From: Muribaculaceae bacterium | GTDB taxonomy: Bacteria; Bacteroidota; Bacteroidia; Bacteroidales; Muribaculaceae | Direction: 5' to 3' | DNA length: 63,100 bases | Assembly: GCA_023666885.1 (NCBI GenBank) | Contig: JAMPBB010000001.1 | Location: 27,076-90,175, forward strand | Position numbers and translations under genes: made by a program | Notes under the pieces: model-generated | What the model was told of the DNA's origin: nothing | Databases searched by the model: none | Seen by the model: the letters and a program-made list of their open reading frames with translations, nothing else | Part shown: piece after piece, positions 36,042 through 44,822 of the stretch | Position numbering within the stretch: position 1 is the first letter of the stretch | How the letters are laid out: each line of letters begins with the position of its first letter

Positions 36042-36501
36042 ACAGCACATACTATACTGACACCACCCTCCACACCCTCATCAACAAATATTTTGATGCT
36101 GAAACCACACTTGATGAGGAGCGCACGCTGCGCCGCATGCTGGCCGATGCCCGATACACATCGGCTGAAGCCGATGAGGCCCGCGCAGTGCTGTCAGTTT
36201 CGGTGACAGGAGCCATATCTTCACCCATCGGAGGCAGCGCCGGATATCACGTCCATGGTTGGCCGTGGCAGCATCCATAGCCGTGCTAATAGCTTTGGGC
36301 ACCAACCTGCTGACACATATTGACGCTACCAATTCCGAGTGCGTGGCCTATGCCGCAGGGCACCGTATAGAAAGCCACGATGCCATAATGGAACTGGTAA
36401 GTTCCGACCTGGCCGAGCTTGCCGAAGTGCAGCGTGAAACGTCGGCCGATGTCAATATGCAACTATCAGAATTATCATCAGCATTCTCAGAAATACAGTA
36501 A
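36038..36501 (+). pseudogene. Frameshifted membrane protein in anti-sigma position
   Basis: Two frames together look like one ~154-aa anti-sigma-type protein. The first (36038-36280) encodes an acidic soluble part (LINKYFDAETTLDEERTLRRMLADARY) typical of the N-terminal domain of Bacteroidetes anti-sigma-like proteins. It then loses sense after about GAISSP. The second frame, open from 36169 to 36501, supplies a basic stretch (RRQRRISRPWLAVAAS), one transmembrane helix (IAVLIALGTNLL) and a periplasmic tail. One missing base around 36200-36220 would join them. It may be a true null allele or a sequence error. Confidence 0.7.
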
Positions 36502-36506
36502 CCCAT

Positions 36507-36944
36507 ATGAAATCCTTACGCTACATGCTTACAGCAGCTGCACTTACACTCTGGGTATGTGCTTCGGCACAGAAAGGGCTGAACGTGGCCGGAGCGTTCG
36601 AACCACGCTTCCGTGATCTGCCCGGAGCTGTGGAGACGATACTGGTCAATGACAAGGTCAGGCGTGTGAACCTGTCGCTATATCACGCTCTGACGCTTAC
36701 AGGCCATCCCGAATCGGCCGAAGAACTGGAGCGCATGGTGGCCCGTGACGGAGCCAAAGCCGTGAACAAGGAGGTCCGATACGCATCCGGCCACTTATAT
36801 TACGGATTCTACACCCTGCCCCGTCAAGGTGTCAACCGCTACCTGTTCTATCTTAACCGCCATCTGCGTGGCGGCGACAAAATAATATTAGTGTATCTTG
36901 AAGGTGCCGCCTCGCCCGAGGACGTGCGCAAGCTTCTGAAATAA
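36507..36944 (+). CDS. Small secreted protein of the ECF unit
   Basis: A 145-aa product with a signal peptide (MKSLRYMLTAAALTLWVCASAQ). The mature part (GLNVAGAFEPRFRDLPGAVETILV; YYGFYTLPRQGVNRYLFYLNR; KIILVYLEGAASPEDVRKLL) resembles small periplasmic proteins found beside ECF factors in Bacteroidales (DUF6108/DUF4252-like). I cannot assign the family firmly and the function is unknown. It starts 5 nt after the frameshifted gene and should be cotranscribed with the sigma gene. Confidence 0.7.
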   Translation: MKSLRYMLTAAALTLWVCASAQKGLNVAGAFEPRFRDLPGAVETILVNDKVRRVNLSLYHALTLTGHPESAEELERMVARDGAKAVNKEVRYASGHLYYGFYTLPRQGVNRYLFYLNRHLRGGDKIILVYLEGAASPEDVRKLLK

Positions 36945-36964
36945 CAATCACCCTACCATAAACC

Positions 36965-37828
36965 ATGCGACTTATCACATTAACACTCTTCACTGCGCTT
37001 ACCGCACTCGTTGCGGCAGCCTCATCCGAGTCACCGGCCGACACCGTAATTACGGTAAAGTCACCCGATAAAGTAACTGTGACCTCCATAGGCCAGAAAA
37101 CCACAGTACATATAACCGGCCGCGCAGGCGATCCCCGATTCAACTATATGTACGATGTAAGCTCTGACACGCTTGATGATGCCCCTACACTCACCCTGTC
37201 GCTTCCCTTTACACAGACAGAAGAGGCAGCCCCACGCAAGGGACGGCATGAAATAGTGGCGTTCAAAGATATGAATATAGGCTTACTGCTTCCCGCCAAT
37301 AAGCCAGAAGGCATAGCCAAAGGCTGGGAAATAGGCATAGAACGTATGATAGCCTACAGTTACACCCCGGCACGCTCCAAGGCTTCGTTCAGCATAGGCT
37401 TAGGTATGCGTGACCGCCGCTGGAGTATGTCCGAAGGCTACTCACTTGCCGCTGACGGCGATGCCCTCATCATACTGCCACCCGTGGAGGGGCATACTGA
37501 CGTCAAGGCATCCATACAATCAGCCTATATTACTGTGCCAGTAACCTACACTCAGCGGCTGAGCCGCTCATTCGGATTCATGATCTCGGCCACGGCATGC
37601 TTCAATGTCTGCACTAAAGCCTCGTCAGCCTACACTATAGGTGACACCCGCTACTCCACGAAAATTGACGGGCTGCACCAGCGCATCCTCACCCCCGAAT
37701 TCACTTTCACCCTTGGATGGGTCAACAATATAGGCGCTTATGTACGCTACTGTCCCGTAAACTTCATGAAGCGGTGCTACGGGCCGCAGTTCACTAACAC
37801 AGCCATAGGCATATCACTCGGATTCTAA
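36965..37828 (+). CDS. Outer-membrane beta-barrel-like protein, paralogue 1
   Basis: A 287-aa protein with a signal peptide (MRLITLTLFTALTALVAAAS). A short N-terminal beta domain (DTVITVKSPDKVTVTSIGQKTT) is followed by alternating strands typical of a small barrel (RSFGFMISATACFN; FTFTLGWVNNIGAYVRYCPV) and the end ISLGF. No family is recognised. It is a divergent paralogue of the next gene: both share a DT...S...VTVT...V.V.G block and a VYARYSP/AYVRYCP strand near the end. Confidence 0.7.
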   Translation: MRLITLTLFTALTALVAAASSESPADTVITVKSPDKVTVTSIGQKTTVHITGRAGDPRFNYMYDVSSDTLDDAPTLTLSLPFTQTEEAAPRKGRHEIVAFKDMNIGLLLPANKPEGIAKGWEIGIERMIAYSYTPARSKASFSIGLGMRDRRWSMSEGYSLAADGDALIILPPVEGHTDVKASIQSAYITVPVTYTQRLSRSFGFMISATACFNVCTKASSAYTIGDTRYSTKIDGLHQRILTPEFTFTLGWVNNIGAYVRYCPVNFMKRCYGPQFTNTAIGISLGF

Positions 37829-37846
37829 TAAACACAGACACTACTT

Positions 37847-38746
37847 ATGAACACGTTTCAAGCTATAACCGCCATATTCGCTCTCAGTTCAGCATCATAT
37901 GCTTCAGCCATGACTGAAGCCCCTGACACCTTGCTTTCAGTGGAACACGCCACGGAGGTAACCGTAACCGAAAGTCCTAACGGTATGAAAGTGGAAGTGA
38001 AGGGTCTGCCATCCGATTCCACCTTTACCACCACATATGTACGTCCATTCGACTCGCCCATACGCATCAACGCCCGCCGATGGAACTCGCCCATATCATT
38101 AGGATCCGTATCTGACAACAAGCCCCTGACATGGGATCTCACCGTGGGTGGCCCGGGCATAGGGTGGATCAATGCCTGCGGTCAGCCTGACGGCACAGGC
38201 ATAGAAATGGGCAAGTCATTGGAAATATCATGGCTCCATATGATAGGAGTTAAATACATAGCCCCGTGGCGTACATCGAGCATATCGCTCGGATTCGGAT
38301 TTGACTGGCGCAACTACCGCAACTCCACTTCATCGGCCCGCTTCATACCTTTGGACAACGGTACCGTAGGGCTCGCTCCGTACCCTGATGACGTGACCCA
38401 TACATCATCACGCCTCAAGGTATTCAGTATGGGGTTGCCCCTACTATGGCATCAGACACTCCCCTTCAATCTGTTCAGTAACCGGGCCATAATAACATTA
38501 GGTGCCGTATTCTGCTACAATTCACATGCCAGTCTGCGCACGGCATGGACGGACGCTGATGGGGTCAAGGTAGTACAGACCTCCAATGACATAGGCCAGC
38601 GCCGGTTCAGCGTGGATATGATAGCCGTGCTACGCCTGTGGGGGGGGCTGGGAGTATACGCCCGCTACTCGCCCAACAGTGTGCTCCGTGGTGCCGGACA
38701 GTTACAGTTCCGCCCCCTTTCTACCGGACTCATACTTTATTATTGA
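37847..38746 (+). CDS. Outer-membrane beta-barrel-like protein, paralogue 2
   Basis: A 299-aa protein with a signal peptide (MNTFQAITAIFALSSASYAS). The N-terminal block (EAPDTLLSVEHATEVTVTES) matches that of the preceding gene, and it has barrel-like strands (SSISLGFGFDWRNYRN; LGVYARYSPNSVLRGAGQLQF) to the C-terminus ILYY. Function and family are unknown. It is last in the ECF sigma unit; the FNT transporter then has its own -7 box. Confidence 0.7.
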   Translation: MNTFQAITAIFALSSASYASAMTEAPDTLLSVEHATEVTVTESPNGMKVEVKGLPSDSTFTTTYVRPFDSPIRINARRWNSPISLGSVSDNKPLTWDLTVGGPGIGWINACGQPDGTGIEMGKSLEISWLHMIGVKYIAPWRTSSISLGFGFDWRNYRNSTSSARFIPLDNGTVGLAPYPDDVTHTSSRLKVFSMGLPLLWHQTLPFNLFSNRAIITLGAVFCYNSHASLRTAWTDADGVKVVQTSNDIGQRRFSVDMIAVLRLWGGLGVYARYSPNSVLRGAGQLQFRPLSTGLILYY

Positions 38747-38757
38747 CATTTTTCCAT

Positions 38758-38765
38758 TATCTTTG
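38758..38765 (+). promoter_or_regulatory. -7 box for the FNT transporter gene
   Basis: TATCTTTG lies 27 nt before the ATG at 38793 and 11 nt after the end of the barrel paralogue. No clear -33 TTTG is present at the right distance. Confidence 0.55.
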
Positions 38766-38792
38766 TAGGCATATCATATCAAAAGTATACTT

Positions 38793-39584
38793 ATGCCTGT
38801 AAAGAGCCCGCAAGACATCACTGCCGCCACCGTTGATATAGGAGTGCGTAAAGTAAGCCTTGCCTCATCAATGCCACGCCTGCTGCTGCTGTCGGTGCTG
38901 GCCGGAGCCTATATAGCTCTCGGCGGAGCCCTGTCAGTGATAGCGGGCTTCGGCTTTCCGGAAATTACCGCCTCTAACCCCTCCATGCAGCGGCTGCTCA
39001 GCGGCAGCGTGTTTCCGGTAGGACTCATTCTGGTGGTGGTGCTCGGAGCTGAACTGTTTACCGGCAACAATGCCATGCTCATACCGGCATTCATGCAGCG
39101 CCGCTATGGTGCCATGGATGTGATACGTAACTGGACGGTGGTGTACATAGGCAATTTTATTGGTTCCCTGCTCTTTGCGTGGCTGCTCGTGTACTGTACC
39201 GGCATGATGGATGCCGAGCCGTACAGCGGAGCCATAACCGGAATAGCACGTACCAAGACATCGCTGCCATGGATGGTGGTACTCACCCGTGGCATAGGCG
39301 CCAACTGGTGCGTGTGCCTTGCACTGTGGCTTGCGCTGGCCGGGAAGGGACTGCTTGAAAAAATGGCCGGATGCTGGTTTCCCGTCATGGCATTCGTGGC
39401 TCTCGGCTACGAGCACTCCGTGGCCAACATGTTTTTCATACCCATGGGCATGATGCTCGGTTCAGGTACCGGCATGTATCCCTTCCTTGTGGGCAATCTG
39501 CTTCCGGCCACTATAGGCAATATTATAGGCGGTGCCCTGTTCGTAGGCTGTGCCCACGGCTGGCTGTACCTGAAAAAAGAATAA
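38793..39584 (+). CDS. Formate/nitrite transporter family protein
   Basis: A 263-aa FNT channel with six helices. It has the N-terminal LLLSVLAGAYIALGGAL segment, AELFTGNNAML, VVYIGNFIGSLLFAWLLVY and YEHSVANMFFIPMGM, the last typical of the FocA/NirC pore. Formate, nitrite and hydrosulfide channels share these features, so the substrate is not assigned. It is followed after 33 nt by the frameshifted hydrolase gene, which has no promoter of its own. Confidence 0.88.
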   Translation: MPVKSPQDITAATVDIGVRKVSLASSMPRLLLLSVLAGAYIALGGALSVIAGFGFPEITASNPSMQRLLSGSVFPVGLILVVVLGAELFTGNNAMLIPAFMQRRYGAMDVIRNWTVVYIGNFIGSLLFAWLLVYCTGMMDAEPYSGAITGIARTKTSLPWMVVLTRGIGANWCVCLALWLALAGKGLLEKMAGCWFPVMAFVALGYEHSVANMFFIPMGMMLGSGTGMYPFLVGNLLPATIGNIIGGALFVGCAHGWLYLKKE

Positions 39585-39617
39585 TATTCCATACATATCC
39601 TTCATACACCCTATTCC

Positions 39618-41667
39618 ATGAAAAGAACATTAGCACTGACTGCTGTGGCGTTGACACTGTTTACAGCAGCCCGGCTTAGCAAAAGCCGCTAAAGCCAAGA
39701 ACGGCACAATAACACTGTCAAACGATCTGTTTACGGCATCGTTTACCGACACAAGCGGCAAAGCCCTCTTCGGCGGATGCCCTGAAATGGGACTGCTCAG
39801 CGGTACCGAACTCTTCACGATAGTACTTCAGGACGACAGCCGTATACCCGCCTCGGAAATGACCCTTTCAGAGTGGGGCATTGAAACCCTCAAGGCCGAT
39901 GCCAACGCCACCGTAGCATCCGAGAAGCGTGCCGGCAAAGCCGTCAAGGGCACTTTCACAAAGAACGGGCTCTCCGTACAGTGGCGTGCCGTGCTGCGTG
40001 ACGGTTCACACTACCTGCGCACGGAGATGAGCATCTCGGCAGTGCATGACACGCCTATGCACTCCATAATACCCCTGTATTATCGTGGACATACGCTCAA
40101 GCCCGGAGCCAAGGCACCTGAAGTGGTGGGCAATACCCGTGGTGCCATACTTGCCTCTGAAGAGCTGTTTGCCGGAATAGAAACGCCTACCGGACTGAAC
40201 GAGGTGTTCATTGATGATGCCGCTACTGAGCGTGAGGGGTTTGTACTCCGAGGTATTTGGCGCCGCCATACCACACTGAAATCCACTCATCCGTGGGATA
40301 TAAGCACCGTAGTGGGCCTTATGGCTCCCGGACAGATGCGCCGCTCAGTGCTGGCATACAGCGAGCGTGAACGTGCAGTGCCATGGCGTCCGTTCAACAT
40401 ATACAATTCATGGTACGAACTCAACATTGATCGCAACAACTCCCCCACATATGCCGATCACATGACCATAGATGACTGTGTGCGCGTAATAGACCACTGG
40501 CAGGATAAGCTCACTGACCGCAGCGGAGGCGCCAACATAGAGGCTTTCGTGTGGGATGACGGATGGGATAATTATGGCACATGGACCTTCAACCCTAACT
40601 TCCCCAACGGCTTCCGTGAGGCCGACAGCGCAGCCGCACGTTCAGGTGCCGGAATAGGCGCATGGCTCGGGCCGGTGGGCGGATACGGCCGTTCCGGACA
40701 GTTGCGTCGTGAATATTGGAAGGACAAGGGCGGTATGCAGCTCAGCAATCCCGCGTACTACGATGTATTTCTCCGCGCATGCCGCGATATGATTGATAAT
40801 TATGACTTCCGCTTCTTCAAGCTTGACGGCATAAGCGCCCAGGGCGTATCGGTAGGTCCCGATCCGGGCTATCGTGGCGAGGAGAACGCTGAGGGCATAA
40901 TAGACATTCAGCGCGAGGTACGTAAAATGAAGCCTGACATGTTCTTCAACACTACGGTAGGCACATGGGCTTCGCCCTTCTGGTTCCACTTCACTGATGC
41001 CGTATGGCGTCAACAGGCCGACCACAGCACCATAGGCGACCAAGGCGATGACCGCGAACGCTGGATCACATACCGTGACCACATGGTTCATGACATATTC
41101 GTGCGCGATTCTCCACTATGCCCCATAAACACTCTTATGACCCACGGTGTCATACTTACCAGGTACGGTGACGTATCAAAATCCATGGACTATGACGGCA
41201 TAGTGCGTGAGATAAGATGTGCCTACGCCTGCGGCTCAGGCATGGTGGAGCTGTACACTGACTATGAACTGCTCGACTCCATAAACGGAGGCCGACTATG
41301 GCAGGACATAGCCGAGTGCATCAACTGGCAGAAACGTAATGCTGATGTTCTGCCCGACGCTCACTGGGTAGGAGGCAATCCATGGGACGGAAAGAAGGCC
41401 AATGTATACGGCTGGGCATCATGGAACGGCAAGAAAGCCACTCTGGCGCTGCGTAATCCGGCGGCATCTCCGCAGGAGTTCACCACCACTCTGCGCAAAG
41501 CCCTTGACATACCGGCCTATGTAACCGGACCTGTCACACTGACTGACGCCTTCAGCCAGCAAGCTCTTCCCGGACTGGACACCGGCAAGCCCATTGACCC
41601 CGACACCGTACTGCATCTGACCCTTCCGGCATCGTCAGTATTTGTGTATGACGGTGTTCAAATGTAA
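39618..41667 (+). pseudogene. Clan GH-D (GH36/GH27-like) glycoside hydrolase, signal peptide out of frame
   Basis: The main frame runs without a stop to 41667 (its first ATG is 39787; 626 aa) and encodes a secreted alpha-galactosidase-like enzyme. Segments include FVWDDGWDNYGTW, IGAWLGPVGGYG and FRFFKLDGISAQG, where the KLD aspartate is the likely nucleophile of the clan. A beta-sandwich C-terminus follows. A good signal peptide (MKRTLALTAVALTLFTAA, ATG 39618) lies in another frame that stops at 39690. Dropping one C from CCC at 39670-39672 joins them as ...FTAAGLAKAAKAKNG. As sequenced, the enzyme would not be exported. The exact GH family is uncertain. Confidence 0.8.
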
Positions 41668-41707
41668 AAAAACTTCAACCCTGCAACCAACCAAACGCAG
41701 AAAATGT

Positions 41708-41715
41708 TAACTTTG
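41708..41715 (+). promoter_or_regulatory. -7 box for fba
   Basis: TAACTTTG matches TAnnTTTG and lies 51 nt before the fba ATG. The -33 position has no clear TTTG. Confidence 0.5.
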
Positions 41716-41766
41716 CGTTGGTAAATACAGAAACTTTTATTCACCTATTATTAAACATAAAGCTAA

Positions 41767-42765
41767 ATGGTAAGTTACAAGGACTTAGGCTTGGTCAACA
41801 CCCGTGAGATGTTTGCCAAGGCCATCAAGGGAGGCTACGCTATCCCGGCTTTCAACTTCAACAACATGGAGCAGCTCCAGGCCATAATCAAGGCTGCCGC
41901 TGAAGAAAAATCACCCGTTATCCTCCAGGTTTCGAAAGGCGCACGCAACTATGCTAACGCCACTCTGCTCCGCTACATGGCTCAGGGTGCCGTAGAATAT
42001 GCCAAGGAACTCGGATGGGAACATCCCCAGATAGTGCTCCACCTTGACCATGGTGACAGCTTTGAGCTCTGCAAGTCATGCATAGACAATGGCTTCTCTT
42101 CAGTTATGATTGACGGTTCACACCTCCCCTATGAAGAGAACGTGGCTCTGACCAAGAAAGTGGTTGACTACGCACACCAGTATGACGTAACCGTTGAAGG
42201 TGAGCTCGGCGTTCTTGCCGGTGTAGAGGATGAAGTATCTTCTGACCACCACACCTACACTGACCCCGAAGAAGTTATAGACTTTGCCACACGTACCGGT
42301 TGCGACAGCCTCGCTATCTCTATAGGTACTTCACACGGTGCTTACAAGTTCACTCCCGAGCAGTGCACACGCAACGCTGAAGGCAAGCTCATACCGCCGC
42401 CCCTGGCATTCAACGTGCTTGACGCCGTTATGGAAAAGCTTCCCGGCTTCCCCATCGTACTCCACGGTTCATCATCAGTGCCCCAGGAATACGTTGACAC
42501 CATCAACAAGTACGGCGGCAAGCTGCCCGATGCCATCGGCATACCTGAAGAAGAGCTCCGCAAGGCTGCCAAGAGCGCCGTTTGCAAGATCAACATTGAC
42601 TCTGACAGCCGTCTGGCCATGACCGCCGCTGTACGCGAGGTATTCGCTACCAAACCCGGTGAATTTGACCCGCGCAAATATCTCGGCCCGGCCCGCGATG
42701 AAATGGAGAAACTTTACAAGCACAAGATTGTAAACGTACTCGGCAGCGACGGAAAGGCTGAATAA
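41767..42765 (+). CDS. fba: Class II fructose-bisphosphate aldolase
   Basis: This zinc-dependent aldolase of glycolysis and gluconeogenesis is 332 aa long. It carries AIPAFNFNNMEQLQA, the zinc motif HLDHGDSFELC, EGELGVLAGVEDE, SIGTSHGAYKF and LHGSSSVP. Its Ile codons are noticeably richer in ATC and ATT than in neighbouring genes, consistent with high expression. It stands alone between its own -7 box and a downstream hairpin. Confidence 0.95.
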   Translation: MVSYKDLGLVNTREMFAKAIKGGYAIPAFNFNNMEQLQAIIKAAAEEKSPVILQVSKGARNYANATLLRYMAQGAVEYAKELGWEHPQIVLHLDHGDSFELCKSCIDNGFSSVMIDGSHLPYEENVALTKKVVDYAHQYDVTVEGELGVLAGVEDEVSSDHHTYTDPEEVIDFATRTGCDSLAISIGTSHGAYKFTPEQCTRNAEGKLIPPPLAFNVLDAVMEKLPGFPIVLHGSSSVPQEYVDTINKYGGKLPDAIGIPEEELRKAAKSAVCKINIDSDSRLAMTAAVREVFATKPGEFDPRKYLGPARDEMEKLYKHKIVNVLGSDGKAE

Positions 42766-42796
42766 GCTCATCCCCGATACCGCACGAAAACGACAT

Positions 42797-42838
42797 GAGA
42801 GCTGTACCCACAGGGGGTGCGGCTCTCACTATTTTATC
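42797..42838. terminator. Hairpin between convergent fba and the DUF6377 gene
   Basis: Arms GAGAGC (42797-42802) and GCTCTC (42822-42827) with a partly paired CCC/GGG interior are followed by ACTATTTTAT. It lies 31 nt after fba and may also serve the convergent gene. The T tract is weak. Confidence 0.5.
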
Positions 42839-42846
42839 ACGATCTA

Positions 42847-44445
42847 TTATTTCTCAGGAGTGCGGTGGGTGGAGAGGACTGTGATGGCGGCGTCAAATGC
42901 ATCACGGTCGGCGGCTCGTGAGCGCAACTTATTGCGGTAAGCGTAGATGGTGTTGACTGACAGCCCCAAGAACTTGGCCACGCGCTGAGTATCATCAAGC
43001 CCGAGTATTGAGAACGCAAGTATCCGCAGTTCTGGTGTAAGCTTCCCTTCACCCTCCACCACTATGCGCTTGTCCGGGAGCAGCAGATTGTTGACATACT
43101 CCACAAAGTCAGGATACAGATGCAGAAATGCATTGTCAAACACGGCATAAAACATCTCGCCCTGCTCTGACAGCAGTTTCCCTGATTTCAGCAGTTTATA
43201 TAATTCATCGGTCTGACCGGCTGCTATCTTCCTGCGCACAAGAAGGTCATACTCGCCAAGGCGCTTCATATATATACCGCACAGGTTAAGAAACTGTGTT
43301 ACATGCTGTTCACGGCTTTCATGCATGTGACGCATATCCGTAAGCATCACCTGCCGCTCATGTTTGAGCTTCTGCTTACGCCTATACAGATCCACCCCGG
43401 CCAACACCGCACATATCAGCAATACAAGCAGGCAGCCTATTTCCCAACGGAGCCTGTTACGGCTACGGTCATGGCTCTCTATGGCTATACCGGCCAGCTG
43501 CGGAGTACTCACCCACGGATTCACCACATTACCGTCACGACTGTTATCCACAGCTGCACGCAGAGCACGCTCGCTCCGGCCTTCATCGCCATTCTCATGC
43601 AGCCAGCTGCTGAGAGCATACAGTGCCAGACCCGTTCGGATACCGGCATGCATGTCCATTATAGCAGCCAACAGATAATAATATCCGGCATCGTCCGAGC
43701 GGCTGCCTTCATGCCGCTGATAGTAAGTGCCGAGCCAGAATGCCGCATTGGCACGAGTCTGTGACGGGACGTTGTCATTGCCCATAAGGTTTGTCAAGTG
43801 AGCCAGCTGCATTGACAGCTTATTGTCAAGCTTATAACGTGTGGCCATCACCAAATCATATATAGCGGCTGTATCAGGCACCAAGCGCAGCAATGCATTA
43901 TTGTGCACACGGCACATATCATTGAATCGCTTGCGGGTACGTCCGCCACGAGCCTTGTCTAAAAGCATGACATATATCCGCTCGCCCGCAAAATGGTACA
44001 GCACCCTGTCCGCCTCATCTATAGAGTCAGGATTTATACTCTCAAACGTACTCACAGAGAGAGCTTCCTGCCCTTGAAGAGCCATTACATTGCATCTACG
44101 GGCAGCAATACCTTCAGCGCGCCTGTGCAAGCCCAATTCTCGTGCCATATCCTCAGCCATAGTAAGGTATTTCATGGCCGAGTCAGCTGACAATGCCATA
44201 TATTCCTGTCCGAGCTCTACAAGTGCCGACACTCTCACCTCGCCGGCACCAAGCGGAGGCAATGACATCTTAAGCGAATCCACAGCCTTTATCCGCACGG
44301 CCACTCGCTCACGGCTATGCTCCAACGCCGTATCGAATTCATCAAGCAGCGCCTGCATAGGTACATGATTCTGGGCATGTGCAGCAAGCACGGACAGAAC
44401 CATGAAAATGAATATGGCTATATGTTTGGTAAGATTATTCAACAT
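42847..44445 (-). CDS. DUF6377-type membrane regulator (TPR, TM helix, HTH)
   Basis: A 532-aa protein with a signal peptide (MLNNLTKHIAIFIFMVLSVL), a periplasmic helical TPR-like region (residues ~45-320), one transmembrane helix (about residues 328-350, WEIGCLLVLLICAVLAGV) and a cytoplasmic part. A coiled coil leads to a C-terminal LuxR-like helix-turn-helix (GLDDTQRVAKFLGLSVNTIYAYRNKLRSRA). DUF6377 proteins have this plan, but their signal is unknown. Upstream ATGs at 44457 and 44514 lie at or before the -7 box (44459-44466), so 44445 is chosen. Confidence 0.78.
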   Translation of the reverse strand: MLNNLTKHIAIFIFMVLSVLAAHAQNHVPMQALLDEFDTALEHSRERVAVRIKAVDSLKMSLPPLGAGEVRVSALVELGQEYMALSADSAMKYLTMAEDMARELGLHRRAEGIAARRCNVMALQGQEALSVSTFESINPDSIDEADRVLYHFAGERIYVMLLDKARGGRTRKRFNDMCRVHNNALLRLVPDTAAIYDLVMATRYKLDNKLSMQLAHLTNLMGNDNVPSQTRANAAFWLGTYYQRHEGSRSDDAGYYYLLAAIMDMHAGIRTGLALYALSSWLHENGDEGRSERALRAAVDNSRDGNVVNPWVSTPQLAGIAIESHDRSRNRLRWEIGCLLVLLICAVLAGVDLYRRKQKLKHERQVMLTDMRHMHESREQHVTQFLNLCGIYMKRLGEYDLLVRRKIAAGQTDELYKLLKSGKLLSEQGEMFYAVFDNAFLHLYPDFVEYVNNLLLPDKRIVVEGEGKLTPELRILAFSILGLDDTQRVAKFLGLSVNTIYAYRNKLRSRAADRDAFDAAITVLSTHRTPEK

Positions 44446-44458
44446 GTCATTCAGCATG

Positions 44459-44466
44459 CAAATATA
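44459..44466 (-). promoter_or_regulatory. -7 box for the DUF6377 gene
   Basis: The minus strand reads TATATTTG, a full match to TAnnTTTG. It ends 13 nt before the ATG at 44445, giving a leader of under 10 nt. Confidence 0.5.
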
Positions 44467-44570
44467 ATCATATATCATCCGCCTCCAAAAATATGTAACC
44501 GCCTCGTAACGCACGGCATAATTTCTATATTACTTCATATTTCATCTATATTTCCGCAACAAAAATTTCA

Positions 44571-44800
44571 TACATTTGCACCATTAACATTCTAACCAAT
44601 AACCATATATCAAATATTTATATTTTATATTGCTTAGAATGACGCTTTATTATATTGCCATAAGCCGGTCAATGGAATAATTTTGCATCAGGTTTATTTA
44701 AAGTGTATTCAGAAACGCATAATTGTAATGTGGATTTATGTTAGGTTTTGAAGGATATCAAAAAAGCGGGGGAAGTCAGTGATGACCACCCCCGTTTTAT
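44571..44800 (+). ncRNA. Possible small RNA in the 44458-44822 gene-free gap
   Basis: This is the only gene-free stretch over 300 nt. It is AT-rich, with no ORF longer than 13 codons from an ATG on the plus strand. A -7 box TACATTTG lies at 44571-44578, and a hairpin followed by TTTT ends at about 44800, so a ~200-nt transcript is possible. No known RNA family is recognised, and the -33 element is weak. The downstream hairpin may belong only to the minus-strand CRP gene. Confidence 0.25.
44761..44800. terminator. Bidirectional terminator beside the CRP/FNR gene
   Basis: CGGGGG (44767-44772) pairs with CCCCCG (44789-44794), and inner GTCA/TGAC bases can pair too. T runs flank it on both strands (GTTTTATTAT on plus, CTTTTTTG on minus). 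It lies 23 nt beyond the stop of the minus-strand regulator gene. Confidence 0.8.
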
Positions 44801-44822
44801 TATCCTGATTCACTCACGCGCT

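Noticed and set aside
36200..36280. Programmed ribosomal frameshift in the anti-sigma-like gene
   Set aside because: No slippery heptamer or strong downstream hairpin is visible in the overlap, so mutation or sequence error is more likely.
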